DNA of 31,685 nucleotides from Solicoccozyma terricola (lineage: Eukaryota; Basidiomycota; Tremellomycetes; Filobasidiales; Piskurozymaceae), in contig BCLD01000009.1 in the NCBI GenBank assembly GCA_001600875.1, positions 806,959 to 838,643 of the forward strand. The letters are read 5' to 3'. Made by a program: the position numbers and the translations under genes. Positions 22,920 through 31,685 of this stretch are shown in pieces; positions within the stretch are counted from its first letter, which is position 1; each line of letters starts with the position of its first letter. The notes beneath the pieces are model-generated. The model was not told the origin of the DNA and ran no database searches. It saw only the letters and a list, made by a program, of their open reading frames with translations.

Positions 22920-25315
22920 TTAGACCCTGGAGCCGTAGACGTCCTTGGGAGTGACACCACCTTGTCCCCTCCTAACGCTGTAACGATCACAAAGTTTACA
23001 GTATCGTCAGTTTTCTCGACATTCGCATGCGAGAGAAGGAAAAGAAAAGAAGCAAAGAAAAGCAGAACACTCACTTGGCAGAACCCCACTTCTTAATCCT
23101 GATGCTCTCAATCTCGATGAAACCAGATGTAGCTTCCGGTTGGAAACCACCCATCTCGTCCATTGACGCGAACTCGGCATCGTAAAGACCCTGGGTTCGT
23201 TGGGGGGGGGGGGGGGGGGTGAGTGGAAATGGAGTGAAACGGGTCAGCAGTTGAACGCGAACGAGCGTTGAGGAATGGAATGGAGGTCAACCACCCACCT
23301 CGTCAGAAGATCGACCCTCGACAACCACGTTACCCTTGTACAACTTCAGCCTGACTACACCATTGACGGTCCTCTGGGAAGCTGGGATAGCAGCGGTGAC
23401 AAACTCCCTCTCCGGGGAGAAGAAGTAACCGTTGTACAAGATCTGAGAAAGGTGATGAGTGATGAATTGATCCCTCAAAGCTCGAACGTTTCGGTCCAAT
23501 GTCATTCCTTCCAGATCCATATGAGCAGTCCTCAAGATCGTAGCAGCTGGAGATTCGTAACATCCACGAGACTTGACTCCGATGAATCGGTTCTCTACGA
23601 TATCAATTCGTCCGATACCATGTTTCCTAGCGAGAGTGTTGAGAGCGACAAAGACGTCGACAGCGTCGGTGTGGACAGCACCAGTGGCGTTGATGGTAAC
23701 CTTGACTGGAATACCCGTTTTGAACTCGATGCTGATTTGTTCAGGCTCGGAAGGAGCGTGCTCGGGTGAGGTGGTGAGCTTCCACATGTCAGCAGGTGGA
23801 GTGGTATCCGGGTCCTCAAGAATACCAGCTTCGTAGGAGATGTGGAAGAGGTTTTCGTCTGTGGGAGAAAAAAAAAAAAGTCTCTCATCAGTACGAGATC
23901 ATAAAAACCGCGAACACCTGGCCAACAAAAAAAAAAATCACTCACCAGTCGACCATGGCTTGGAAGCAGTCTGAACGACTGGGATGCCCTTTGACGCAGC
24001 GTACTCGAGGAGCGCCGAACGACCAGGGAATCGATCGTAGAAGACTGTTCTCATTCCCACTACTCGTCAGCCCCGTCCGCCTCGCAAAAAAAAAGCTTGG
24101 GAAAGAAGACGGGGGGGAGAAATGACGCACCTGGCAACCTCCATGGAGCAATAACCTTGATACTTGGCTTCAAGCCGTAGAATGCAAGTTCGAATCGAAC
24201 TTGATCATTTCCCTTACCGGTACAACCGTGGGAGACGAAACTGCAGAATAAAAGAGAGGAAAGTATGTATTTAAACACCCTGCGTGTCTCACCGGGTATC
24301 CGAAGGGAAAAAAATGGTTGGGGGGGGGGGCCGAGCGGACACTCACTCGCATCCCTCCTTCTCAGCGCATGCGATCATACCCCTAGCGATGACCGGTCGA
24401 GCCAGTGAAGTACCAAGAAGGTAAACGTTTTCGTAGATTGCATTACATTGAACGGCGGCTGGAAGGTGGTTATGCAAAATCCGAGGAGGTGGGGTGGGGT
24501 TGAACAATGGGATTGAGATGGAATCGAGGATGAAATGAGTGTGTGCAGAGATGGAAGAGAGGGAAAATTCCGATGAGAAAACCCGATAAAGGATCATGTC
24601 ATATGACGAAAAAAGGACTCACGGTAAATCAACTCTGTAACGAATTCCCTCTTAAGATCCTATTTCGACCAAACAACAACCACGTATCTCAAAACCATCA
24701 GCGAAAACAATACCTTTGCAAATTAGGTGGAACGGACGATGGACAATAGGGACGACAAGAAGGGGTGAAGGCGGCCAAGGAAAGAAAGAAGAAAGAAAAA
24801 ACCCCGCCAAAGACGTACATCCAAGAAGAAGCCCGAAGCACCACATTTCATAGCCTTGACACGAGCGGCTTCAAAGTCCTAGAAACCGTTGAAAGGTCGG
24901 AATGTAGATGTGATGCACGCGGTGAACGGGATACGAAGGACCCGGGGACATGAGATATAGGAGATGTAAAGTAGGAGAGAGAGAATCAGTGGTCTTTCGT
25001 TTTTTTTTTTAAATCATATTATAAATGCTCAAACCCACTCACATCACTTTGTCCAACATCAGCCATGTAACAAGCGACCTCGTAGCCTTCATCGATGAGC
25101 CAAGCGAGGATACATGAAGTGTCTATTCCATCGTTTGAGCCGATGTGATTCCATGGCATGTAAAGGGAAGAAAGAAAAGAAAAAAAAGGGGGGGGAGGTG
25201 GTGTTTTAGTGTGCGGAGGTTGATTTTTACACGGCTGTGAGCGGGAGGACATACCGAGACCGCCAGAGTAGGCGAGTAGGACCTTGCCCTTTTTCTGTAC
25301 TGCAGCTGAAGACAT
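22920..25315 (-). CDS. ARG1: Argininosuccinate synthase
   Basis: Joins citrulline and aspartate, using ATP, to make argininosuccinate in the arginine branch of the urea-type pathway. Exons (minus): 25315-25255, 25122-25043, 24878-24819, 24659-24623, 24458-24347, 24240-24131, 24044-23946, 23858-23299, 23190-23075, 22977-22920; phases agree and give 430 residues, normal for the family. The ATP pyrophosphatase loop SGGLDTS is at residues 17-23 and is split by intron 1. The second signature [12 protein letters not shown] is at 122-133. Other conserved blocks are [34 protein letters not shown] and [12 protein letters not shown]. For exon 7 the acceptor at 24045 gives [15 protein letters not shown], matching the family length; another 15 nt upstream would insert five residues. 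The C-terminal exon ([18 protein letters not shown]) is not conserved. The start has A at -3. Two TGACTC cores upstream fit amino-acid control by a Gcn4/Cpc1-type factor. Confidence 0.97.
23202..23219 (-). repeat. 18-nt G/C homopolymer in ARG1 intron 8
   Basis: G18 on the plus strand, so C18 in the ARG1 transcript, ending 11 nt before the acceptor at 23191. It is in the polypyrimidine-tract position. Confidence 0.85.
24320..24330 (-). repeat. 11-nt G/C homopolymer in ARG1 intron 5
   Basis: C11 in the ARG1 transcript, but near the donor end of the intron (donor at 24346), so not a polypyrimidine tract for its acceptor. Confidence 0.75.
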
Positions 25316-25408
25316 TGTCTATCTGGGATATGTGTGTGTGGATGGGGTGGGTGTATGTTTGGGAAGGGATTGGAATTATTCATGTGAGCTGCGCGATAAG
25401 GAGCGGGC

Positions 25409-25414
25409 GAGTCA
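25409..25414 (-). promoter_or_regulatory. TGACTC core, possible Gcn4 site
   Basis: GAGTCA on the plus strand reads TGACTC on the ARG1 strand, 94 bp before the start codon. The full Gcn4 site is TGACTCA; here the next base is G, so it is an imperfect match. Confidence 0.4.
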
Positions 25415-25652
25415 GACGGATGGAAATACACAAATCCGCGGTGCACGGAAGGAGGGGAGGGGAGGGAGGGAAAAAGTTGGGCGGGAGGGTCGGGCGGGGG
25501 TGGTGGTGACGAGAGGGGTTCAAGGTCATGCAAGGTGCTTGCAGGCAGCGTGGATGGACCCCAGCGACGCAGCACAGCCATTCGCAGTCATTTAATTATC
25601 ATCATCATTCCCGAAGAAACCATCTATTCTATTATATGTAGGTGCCAATAGG

Positions 25653-25658
25653 TGACTC
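25653..25658 (+). promoter_or_regulatory. Second TGACTC core upstream of ARG1
   Basis: TGACTC in GGTGACTCGG, about 338 bp before the ARG1 start. As at the nearer site the following base is G instead of A. Two cores in an arginine gene promoter are suggestive, not proof. Confidence 0.35.
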
Positions 25659-26174
25659 GGCCTCAAAGATATTTCACTCCGCCCAGTTGTTTTAGTTTAG
25701 CATCTTCCCCCCCTCGTCAATTAAAACGAGAGGAGAATCTTTCATAGCATTTGTCAAAGGGGGAAGGAGGAAAATTGAATCGTGCTGAGCGAACCGAGAG
25801 GTGAGGGAGGGTCAAACGTCAGCTTATGCGTCGAGTGTTGTGGTTGGACGGGGGGGAAACTCACATGACCACGGACATCCCGATCGAAATCGAGGCGGGT
25901 CTTGCCGATTCATTCCTCGTATATTACGGGTAGGACCATCCCACCGAAGTGAGACGGTCACTGCCCTCCCTTGTATATGCGATGAGTTTGTAGAGGAAAG
26001 AAGAGGGAGGGGGGGTGTTTTCCCCCCGTTGATATATTCGAAATTTGGGGCCAACACATGCGGCATGGTCTGACATGTCCGCCCCTTTTACAGCAGTCGC
26101 CCTGGGAAAGGATAGGAAGGTGGGATAGCACGATCGGGTCAGCCGTGTTCGCATCTGTTCCTCATCCATCCGTC

Positions 26175-27566
26175 ATGTCAACATCAACATTCCCTACCCT
26201 CTTCCGACTCTCCTCCATCTCCTCCTACGACCCACTGATCACTCGAATCTACACCGCACCCACCTCCGCTGCCATACGAGGTGACTGGGGACTAAAATCC
26301 TCGTTACCTCCAGCACGAACCACTCGACCTCGCTCGAGGTACATCAAAGTATCTTCTCTCGATGATGAATCGATCGGATGCGATTGGGCAAGTGGAGAAA
26401 AGGAAGCGAGGTTCGTTGAAAGATGGGGAAATGGTAGAGCTGGATGGATGGGAGTAGGGGAATTTCAAGAGAGACAGCAGCAAAGAGGATCCTTGAATAA
26501 TTCAGCGTGGAGAAGTGGGAGAGATAAAACCGTTCAGAAGAGTGATTTGAGTTATTCAACAGAGAGAAGGGAGGAGAGTTATATTCCTGATATCGAGGGA
26601 ATGTCCGAAAAGAGATTTGAAGCGTATCTCGAAGAGATTCGATCGAGGAGGGTCGAGTTGGAAGCCAAGATTGCTGCCGAGAGGAAGGAAGGTTTCAAAG
26701 GTCTCGTACATCACTACAAGGAAGGGATGAATCAATCGGAACCCATGGATTTCATCGCTGAAACTACAACTTCCAAGATGTTGTCACCGGATTCATCTGC
26801 AATTCACCCACGAGCTCATAAACGAGGTGGTCTCGCTTATTCTACAATCTCACCCTTTGAGCGAATGGCATCACCGTTATGCTCGGTACCCGGCAGGGGT
26901 TTCAACCCAGTCTCTCATCAAGACCACAGTGATAACCGCGCATCAAAAACATTACAACATGGTCGAGCTTTCAAAGACTCAAAGAACCAAGGGTCAGTAG
27001 TTGGAATCGGTGGATTGCTGGCAAGCACAAAATCCATTGGATCCATACACGCTTCATCCGGAGCTGTGGATTCATCAGATTGGTCTGGACAGGATCTTCA
27101 ACAAGGGACTGGAAAGTTCCGCGTCACTCAAGCCAGAATCAGAGCATTCCCAAGAGTAGTCGCCTCATCTCCAACTTCCACGCATAGAGATATCAACCCA
27201 TACGATGCGGTTGGGTTCGATAATCTCAGAGATCGAGTTCGTAGGATCTCACCGTTGGAGAAAGCGGCATTCGAAGTGGATGTCAGACCGGATTTCGGTA
27301 CGGCGGAACCGGAAGTAGGAAGCGTGGAGTGGGTGAAGGGTGATAGGGTCGCTCAGAGTCGACCTAGCGATGTTTTGTCCCTTGGGTCGTCGTTGGATGA
27401 ACCAGCTTACAACATGAGGAGAGGCTTGAAGGGACAACAAACGCAAAAGTCAACAAAAACCGATGTCGCGACATTGATAGGCTTGCTCAACAAGATGAAC
27501 CGACCAAAGATCCCTACACCGACGGAATCATCCACCGTAGCTTCTACCCGGACCTATCTGGCATAG
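26175..27566 (+). CDS. MRP51: Mitochondrial small-subunit ribosomal protein, Mrp51-like
   Basis: Probable member of the fungal Mrp51 family, a protein of the mitochondrial small ribosomal subunit. As one exon it encodes 463 residues from the ATG at 26175 (G at -3); an upstream in-frame ATG at 26058 adds residues without family character. The N-terminus (STFPTLFRLSSISSYDPLI) is basic/hydroxylated and could be a mitochondrial presequence. The family-type block IRGDWGLKSSLP is at about residues 34-45, followed by the block EARFVERWG. A charged coiled segment (FEAYLEEIRSRRVELEAKIA) lies near residues 150-175, GGLAYSTISPFERM near 220 and FRVTQARIRAFPRVVASSP near 315-335. The frame stops at TAG 27564-27566, but the same frame is then open for 58 more codons. 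Identification rests on a few motifs, so confidence is moderate. Confidence 0.72.
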   Translation: MSTSTFPTLFRLSSISSYDPLITRIYTAPTSAAIRGDWGLKSSLPPARTTRPRSRYIKVSSLDDESIGCDWASGEKEARFVERWGNGRAGWMGVGEFQERQQQRGSLNNSAWRSGRDKTVQKSDLSYSTERREESYIPDIEGMSEKRFEAYLEEIRSRRVELEAKIAAERKEGFKGLVHHYKEGMNQSEPMDFIAETTTSKMLSPDSSAIHPRAHKRGGLAYSTISPFERMASPLCSVPGRGFNPVSHQDHSDNRASKTLQHGRAFKDSKNQGSVVGIGGLLASTKSIGSIHASSGAVDSSDWSGQDLQQGTGKFRVTQARIRAFPRVVASSPTSTHRDINPYDAVGFDNLRDRVRRISPLEKAAFEVDVRPDFGTAEPEVGSVEWVKGDRVAQSRPSDVLSLGSSLDEPAYNMRRGLKGQQTQKSTKTDVATLIGLLNKMNRPKIPTPTESSTVASTRTYLA

Positions 27567-27743
27567 TCACGACAAAGTACGGACAAACCAACGGCCAACA
27601 TTCCACCGGGTACAGAAGGTGGCTCAGGCATCTCCGGCCCAGGTATCGGAGGATCAGAAGGGAAAGGAGAAGAAGCAACGGACGGCAAACCACCAGGCGA
27701 TGAACTCGCCGGCGCGGAATGGAGGCAGTTGGAGGGGAAGTAA
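27567..27743 (+). other. Possible C-terminal extension of MRP51 behind an in-frame TAG
   Basis: In the MRP51 frame, 58 sense codons follow the TAG before a TAA at 27741-27743. The encoded stretch has low-complexity but protein-like character (Gly/Pro/Glu-rich, ending AEWRQLEGK). A 30-nt segment 27537-27566 starts GTAGCT and ends CATAG exactly at the stop, and its removal keeps frame. It could be a very short intron, readthrough, or just chance in GC-rich DNA. Confidence 0.35.
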
Positions 27744-28033
27744 GGTTTGGAGAGGGACAGCAAGGGGAGAACAAGTCAAAGTAGGCTAGTTACCATTACA
27801 GAACATTGCATTTTCTCAGTCTAGCCGCCCTTTCCGTCCATTCCGTCCATTCCAAACACATGTCAGATGCCTTCCAAACTTTTAACGATCACTTGCAACG
27901 CCTGGAGTGTCTTGAAGGTCGGGTATACCCTGCGAGTGCATATGGTCTTTGTGTGTCCCAAAATATCTCGCCCACATTCCTCCATACAGTGTCTTTCATA
28001 TGGCTTTCTGGTCCCCTCGGCGTCATCCACCCG
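27744..28033. other. Intergenic stretch after MRP51
   Basis: About 290 bp with no recognised gene. It includes a short direct repeat of TTCCGTCCA (about 27833-27853). A 107-codon plus-strand frame starting at 27806 shows no family signal and was left out. Confidence 0.4.
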
Positions 28034-28506
28034 TCACTCCTGGACTTTGAAAGTATGATTGAGATACCTTTCGTCGCCGCATTTGAGACTTGGATGGGGT
28101 ATCGTCAGCTTTTGTCACCACTCTACTAGGCTACATACATGGCACCTACCTCAAACCCTGAACGACGTTCTGCAAATCCTTGTCTCCCATCTCCATCTTG
28201 CTGACTGCCTGTAAGAAGATGTTCATGCCGTGGATATTACGATGACTTGGGGATTGCGTAGCTTAAGCTATCAGGTCTATCGATGGAAATAAATCTAGCC
28301 CACCTAGCGGCCCGCATCAACCCTTTCACAAAACCAAGGCGGTTCCCTGGTGCAATCTCATCCAATGACTGCTTTGCAATCCACTTGAAGAACGACAGCA
28401 ATGCGGGGATGTCGTGGAGGAAGAAGATACCGGGAGGGTCTTGAGTGAGGAGGAAAGGTTGCTTGGGCCAAAGGGCGACATCGGTGGATGTGGCAGAGTG
28501 TGCCAT
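28034..28506 (-). CDS. Hypothetical small protein, doubtful
   Basis: Tentative three-exon gene: 28506-28304, 28200-28150 and 28088-28034, giving 102 residues. The start (CCAATGG) has a good context. The first exon reads like coding sequence (PGIFFLHDIPALLSFFKWIA, then GNRLGFVKGLMRAA). Exon 2 continues KMEMGDKDLQNVVQGL. Intron 2 is 61 nt with GTAGGT donor, a GCTGAC branch-like motif and a CAAG acceptor. Intron 1 requires an acceptor (TCAG) just after a stronger one (TTACAG), which would put the frame into a stop. I do not recognise the family, and the region could equally be non-coding or a decayed gene. Confidence 0.3.
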
Positions 28507-29123
28507 TGGAATGATGGAGGTGGAGGAACAGGTGGTGAGGTTATCGAAGGTGCATATGCTGGAGAGAGTCGATTGGCAAAGTCCAGAATTGCTCACAAGA
28601 ATGTCCCCTTGCAGCATTGCACCTTAGGAGACACAAAGGAACAAACATTTGCCACCCAAACGGGCGTTTGATCAGCTGGTTTGTTTCAATACAGAATAGA
28701 TAGAATACCGGTTCGGTCACCACAGCTGCAAAGGTCAAAACGTGCCGGTTGGTCTGAGTGAAACCACTTCACTCCTGTAGTAATTCCTTTATTTTCCCCT
28801 GACCTCCAAAGGGGTTTAAAGGATGGACATGAAGCTCATGGTTTCCAGCAGGACACATAAGGTGCATGATCCAGCAACCTGATTCCCTTGCAACAGTCCT
28901 ACACCTCTTCTTACTCCACAAGCTCCATCTGATTCCCCAGCATCCCTCCCCAAATCGCTCTACTAAGGCTCCTTCTGATTTCCAAGCATCCCTCCCCCAA
29001 TCGCTCTACTAAACTCAGAAGAGAACCCAATCACCAATCAATAACCACCCATCCAGCTCTCTCCCCCTTTCAAATTTACCACCGTCCAATCCCACCTTAC
29101 CCTTTCGACAAACATTCCCTGAG
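28507..29123. promoter_or_regulatory. Upstream region of the four-helix membrane protein gene
   Basis: 617 bp without a recognised gene, presumably containing the promoter of the gene at 29124. Its main structure is the 46-bp tandem duplication at 28922-29013. Confidence 0.4.
28922..29013 (+). repeat. Tandem duplication of a 46-bp unit
   Basis: Two adjacent 46-bp copies (28922-28967 and 28968-29013) agree at 41 of 46 positions by my count. Both contain CATCCCTCCCC and ATCGCTCTACTAA. The second copy ends 110 bp before the start codon of the membrane protein gene. Confidence 0.9.
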
Positions 29124-30101
29124 ATGGCAGAGCAGCTGAGCCAAGACGAGCAAGAACGAGCAGAGAACTTTTTCCGAAACATCACCGACCGTGTCGTCAA
29201 GATAATTGCCCTTGCTTGCATTGTGATATCATGTCTCATGATAGCTTGCCAGTTCATTATTGTGAGTATGGTATGCCATAGTGCTGGTGAAGATTTGCAC
29301 GCTGATTTCCCCTGTCTTGCATAGATGGTCAATACCAACGACCGGATGATCAAGCTTTTTGGTGCTTCGAATAGTCGTAGGTGGCGAACTGTTACGGCTA
29401 GAAAATGAGCCATCAAGGCTGAAGTGCGACCTATCTCATAGCCGGATCAGGTTTTGAAATTGACGGTGGATCGGAGACCTGTGGTTACGTTGCCAACACC
29501 ATTGCTCCGAAACATATCGGTGGAGTCTACTTTTCGGGAATCTTCCAGGGCAGCATGAGTAGGTTAGGGGTGGGGTTGCTCCGCCGTCACACTGACTTCC
29601 CGCCTTCTGCAGTTATCTGGTTCTGTATCATTATCGCTGCCGATCTTGCGGTGTACGGTGGAGACTATGCACGATTCTTCCTTATTGCCCTGTTCGCAAA
29701 TGGCCTCCGCAAAGGTACTGCACAGACCGAAGACGAACTCCCTCCTTACTATGTCCCCTCCATTTTTGCACTCAAATGTTGGTTGTGTTGTGCATACATG
29801 AGTCAGAGTTTCTATGGCATATCTCATGGAGTTGCTGGAGGAACCGACACCCAACAATTCGTATTTGTGATGGTGAGTCAGGGAGTGATTCGAAGTGATT
29901 GAAGCTTACAACCATTGTGCAGGGTTTTGTTTTCCTGGGAAGTATATTACCGTGCTTTGCATCACAGTTGGTAAGCGGAGGTTACCATAGCATAGAACTG
30001 TTTCAATCCGACCACTGACTCTTGCCCGCTCCTAGTTCCTGATTCATTCAGATGAACTAAGAAAAGCAAGGGAGGAAGCCAGGGCTGGAGGTACCGCTTG
30101 A
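29124..30101 (+). CDS. Unrecognised membrane protein with about four helices
   Basis: Six exons, 29124-29261, 29325-29376, 29442-29558, 29613-29872, 29923-29970 and 30036-30101, give 226 residues with all phases consistent and good GT...AG sites. The start GAGATGG has G at -3 and +4. Hydrophobic segments are at about residues 25-47 (IIALACIVISCLMIACQFII), 94-118 (through IIWFCIIIAADLAVY), 150-172 (FALKCWLCCAYMSQSFYGI) and 185-208 (FVFVMGFVFLGSILPCFASQ). The loop between helices 1 and 2 contains NSPGSGFEIDGGSETCGYVA with a Cys; a short semi-hydrophobic piece (ARFFLIALFANGL) follows helix 2. The C-terminus is short and charged (ELRKAREEARAGG), likely cytosolic. The four-helix outline recalls MARVEL/tetraspan proteins, but no family motif was recognised. 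Confidence 0.8.
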
Positions 30102-30710
30102 GGAGGTTTTGTGAGATTGAAATGATGGAACACAAGCCTGCAATACTACCAGGACCATGAACAATGCAGCCAGACAATCGAGCTGTCGATGCAAGGATCA
30201 GAATCAACCCGCGGTCAATCAACTCATCCCATGAAGATTTTGTGGTTGTTTGGGTGGCAAAATACACAACTCAATTATCAACTTTGGGGCACTCTATCAA
30301 CCTGGACCAAGTGACGACAGACAATGACTTCTGATGATATGATCCCCCATGATGAAGCAATAACTGAGTGGACTATCCGCCATTCCCCCCACGACACATT
30401 TGTACTTTTGTAACTTGTTACACGATGATAAGATGCTTTCCCGTTCTTGAAAATATGGTCCCCACGTCGCTGAGTGTGAAGCAACTGAAACCATATCCCT
30501 TATCCACACGTATCAAGACGTCACTTCTTTTCAAATGCAAGTGCAAAATCACACCTCCTATTCCCCTTGAATCCTCCTTTATGAACCCCCCGCCCTCGCT
30601 CTGAAACAGTTGGAGAATCGGTACATTCACTTATATACAACGCCGTGTACCTCCCCTCTGCACTCCACGAGCTTTTTCCTCGCATCTGAGCGTTCACATC
30701 ATCCACTACA
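30102..30710. other. Intergenic region before the last gene
   Basis: 609 bp holding the 3' region of the membrane protein gene and the promoter of the next gene. No tRNA, repeat or coding signal was recognised in it. Confidence 0.5.
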
Positions 30711-31685
30711 ATGGAAGATCCACCTCAGAACCTCTTCAAAATGTGAGAGAGAGAGCATTGGTCCGTGCTATTGTCACGTTGGCAGATTATTGAAGCCAAA
30801 ACCGACTTTTTGCCCCTTTTCTTTCTTTCTTTCTCTCTTTCTTTCTTCTTCTTATTTTTGCCCTTGTAGAGGTTTGCTTTGGCTGTCGTTCTTTTGCGCA
30901 GGGTTAGGCATTGTTGTGGACTGTGAGTGGATTGATTTTAGATCTGTTTTGGGAAACGAAAGAGGGGAATCTCTCCGTCGCGCCATGGAAAACTGATTGC
31001 AAACGGGATGGGAGATCTTTGTAGTACAACTGATGGGTGCTCAGTTCGTGGTAGTGAGTTTCGCCAATCTTTCTTTCTCGATAGTAGTTCGTCCTTGCAA
31101 ATTTTGTTAACCGTTAGGCCTTTCCTTTTTTTTTCTTTTATTTCGAAAAACCGGGTTGTATATCAGCTGGTCTACGAGAATATCAATTTCAACAAATGGA
31201 AAGCAGACGGTATATATGTGTTTATTGTGTGATATGTAGGAATTCCCCCGAAGAAAACCTCCTGAAATTTCTTCTCCCCTTCTTCCCCCCTCGCCAAAAA
31301 AGGTGGTAGCGATCCTGAAATCACCGGCTGTGGAACTGTCCCATACACTCCAATAGTGAATGTAAGTGTCGAAAACCCAATTTACCTCTACCCTGGGGGG
31401 GCAGGGGAAGGGTTTTACAAGCTGACGATGGAACCGTAGCGCATTGATGGTCTTCCGTTCACCATGTTGTTCCAGGTAGGTTTTGATTCCTTTTCTCCCG
31501 CTAGGGGTTCAAGAGAGCGAGTATCGATTTATTGATTCCCCTCCCCCCTCCCTCCCCCTTCTCGTCTTTCGTCGGTCCGTCCCTAGGTCTCAACGTGTTG
31601 GTGGTCCCAAAAGAACCCCCCCCCTTATTAGCGAAACACTAACCGATTCTTTTCTTTTGATCGAAATCGCATTGAACCCCCCCCC
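30711..31685 (+). CDS. Unrecognised gene, 5' part only (cut by window end)
   Basis: A start in excellent context (ACAATGG at 30711) opens a chain of very short exons: 30711-30742, 31025-31050, 31303-31361 and 31440-31475, perhaps followed by one from 31587. Phases agree throughout and the first four exons encode 51 residues: MEDPPQNLFKI, TTDGCSVRGG, SDPEITGCGTVPYTPIVN, RIDGLPFTMLFQ. Donors are GTGAGA, GTAGTG, GTAAGT and GTAGGT. Intron 1 is long for this window (282 nt) and ends in a region with pyrimidine tracts. The regular Gly/Cys/Pro pattern looks like real conserved protein, but I do not recognise a family and the gene continues outside. Confidence 0.55.

Larger units (their letters stand above)
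25316..26174. promoter_or_regulatory. Divergent ARG1/MRP51 promoter region
   Basis: 859 bp between the start codons of ARG1 (leftwards) and the Mrp51-like gene (rightwards). It contains two TGACTC cores and a purine-rich block at about 25440-25510 with many G-runs (C-rich on the ARG1 strand, 125-195 nt before its ATG). No further gene was recognised; short frames near 25800-26070 have no family signal. Confidence 0.6.

Noticed and set aside
23275..23769. 164-codon plus-strand frame antisense to ARG1
   Set aside because: It mirrors the conserved ARG1 exon 8 on the opposite strand and shows no protein-family signal.
24045..24059. Upstream acceptor for ARG1 exon 7
   Set aside because: It keeps frame but inserts five residues into the conserved APWR...RF.GR block, which fits the family length without them.
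26058..26174. Upstream in-frame ATG of MRP51 at 26058
   Set aside because: The 39 extra residues lack family similarity, and the ATG at 26175 begins a presequence-like segment next to the conserved RGDWGLK block.
27806..28129. 107-codon plus-strand frame
   Set aside because: No recognised motif, no splice-supported extension, and composition like the surrounding intergenic DNA.
1..31685. CRISPR array, transposon, viral gene, tRNA or rRNA gene
   Set aside because: No regularly spaced repeats, terminal inverted repeats, integrase or polymerase motifs, or cloverleaf/rRNA signatures were seen on reading both strands; the window is ordinary fungal euchromatin.

Overview
The window is nuclear DNA of an intron-dense basidiomycete fungus, most likely a Tremellomycetes yeast (Cryptococcus/Kwoniella-like). 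The reasons are many short introns (about 50-120 nt) with GTGAGT/GTAAGT donors and AG acceptors, compact intergenic spaces, fungus-specific genes (CHS7, MRP51, TRA1) and several very short exons. The exon models were built by hand: splice sites were chosen so that reading frame, splice consensus and protein-family conservation agree. The genus is an inference.

Layout. 1-2118 (+): 3' part of a major facilitator transporter, its first two membrane helices lying outside the window. 2341-4238 (-): DUF1308/C7orf25-like protein. 4432-17380 (-): TRA1, about 3816 residues in 20 exons, the pseudokinase scaffold of SAGA and NuA4. 17381-17849: shared divergent promoter. 17850-20516 (+): PRP3, a U4/U6 snRNP splicing factor. 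20636-22232 (-): CHS7, chitin synthase export chaperone. 22920-25315 (-): ARG1, argininosuccinate synthase, with two Gcn4-like TGACTC cores upstream. 26175-27566 (+): mitochondrial ribosomal protein Mrp51-like. 28034-28506 (-): doubtful small gene. 29124-30101 (+): unrecognised four-helix membrane protein of 226 residues. 30711 to the end (+): 5' part of an unrecognised gene.

The genes are mostly housekeeping (transcription co-activation, splicing, arginine synthesis, cell-wall trafficking, mitochondrial translation) and do not form a pathway or cluster. No CRISPR array, transposon, rRNA or tRNA gene was seen, and no clear new biological system. The points most worth a second look are: an in-frame TAG in MRP51 followed by 58 open codons, where a 30-nt GT...AG stretch ends exactly on the stop; an AT-rich codon-usage island covering the 5' halves of both TRA1 and PRP3; long C homopolymers acting as polypyrimidine tracts; TRA1-specific disordered insertions; and two unrecognised genes at the right end.
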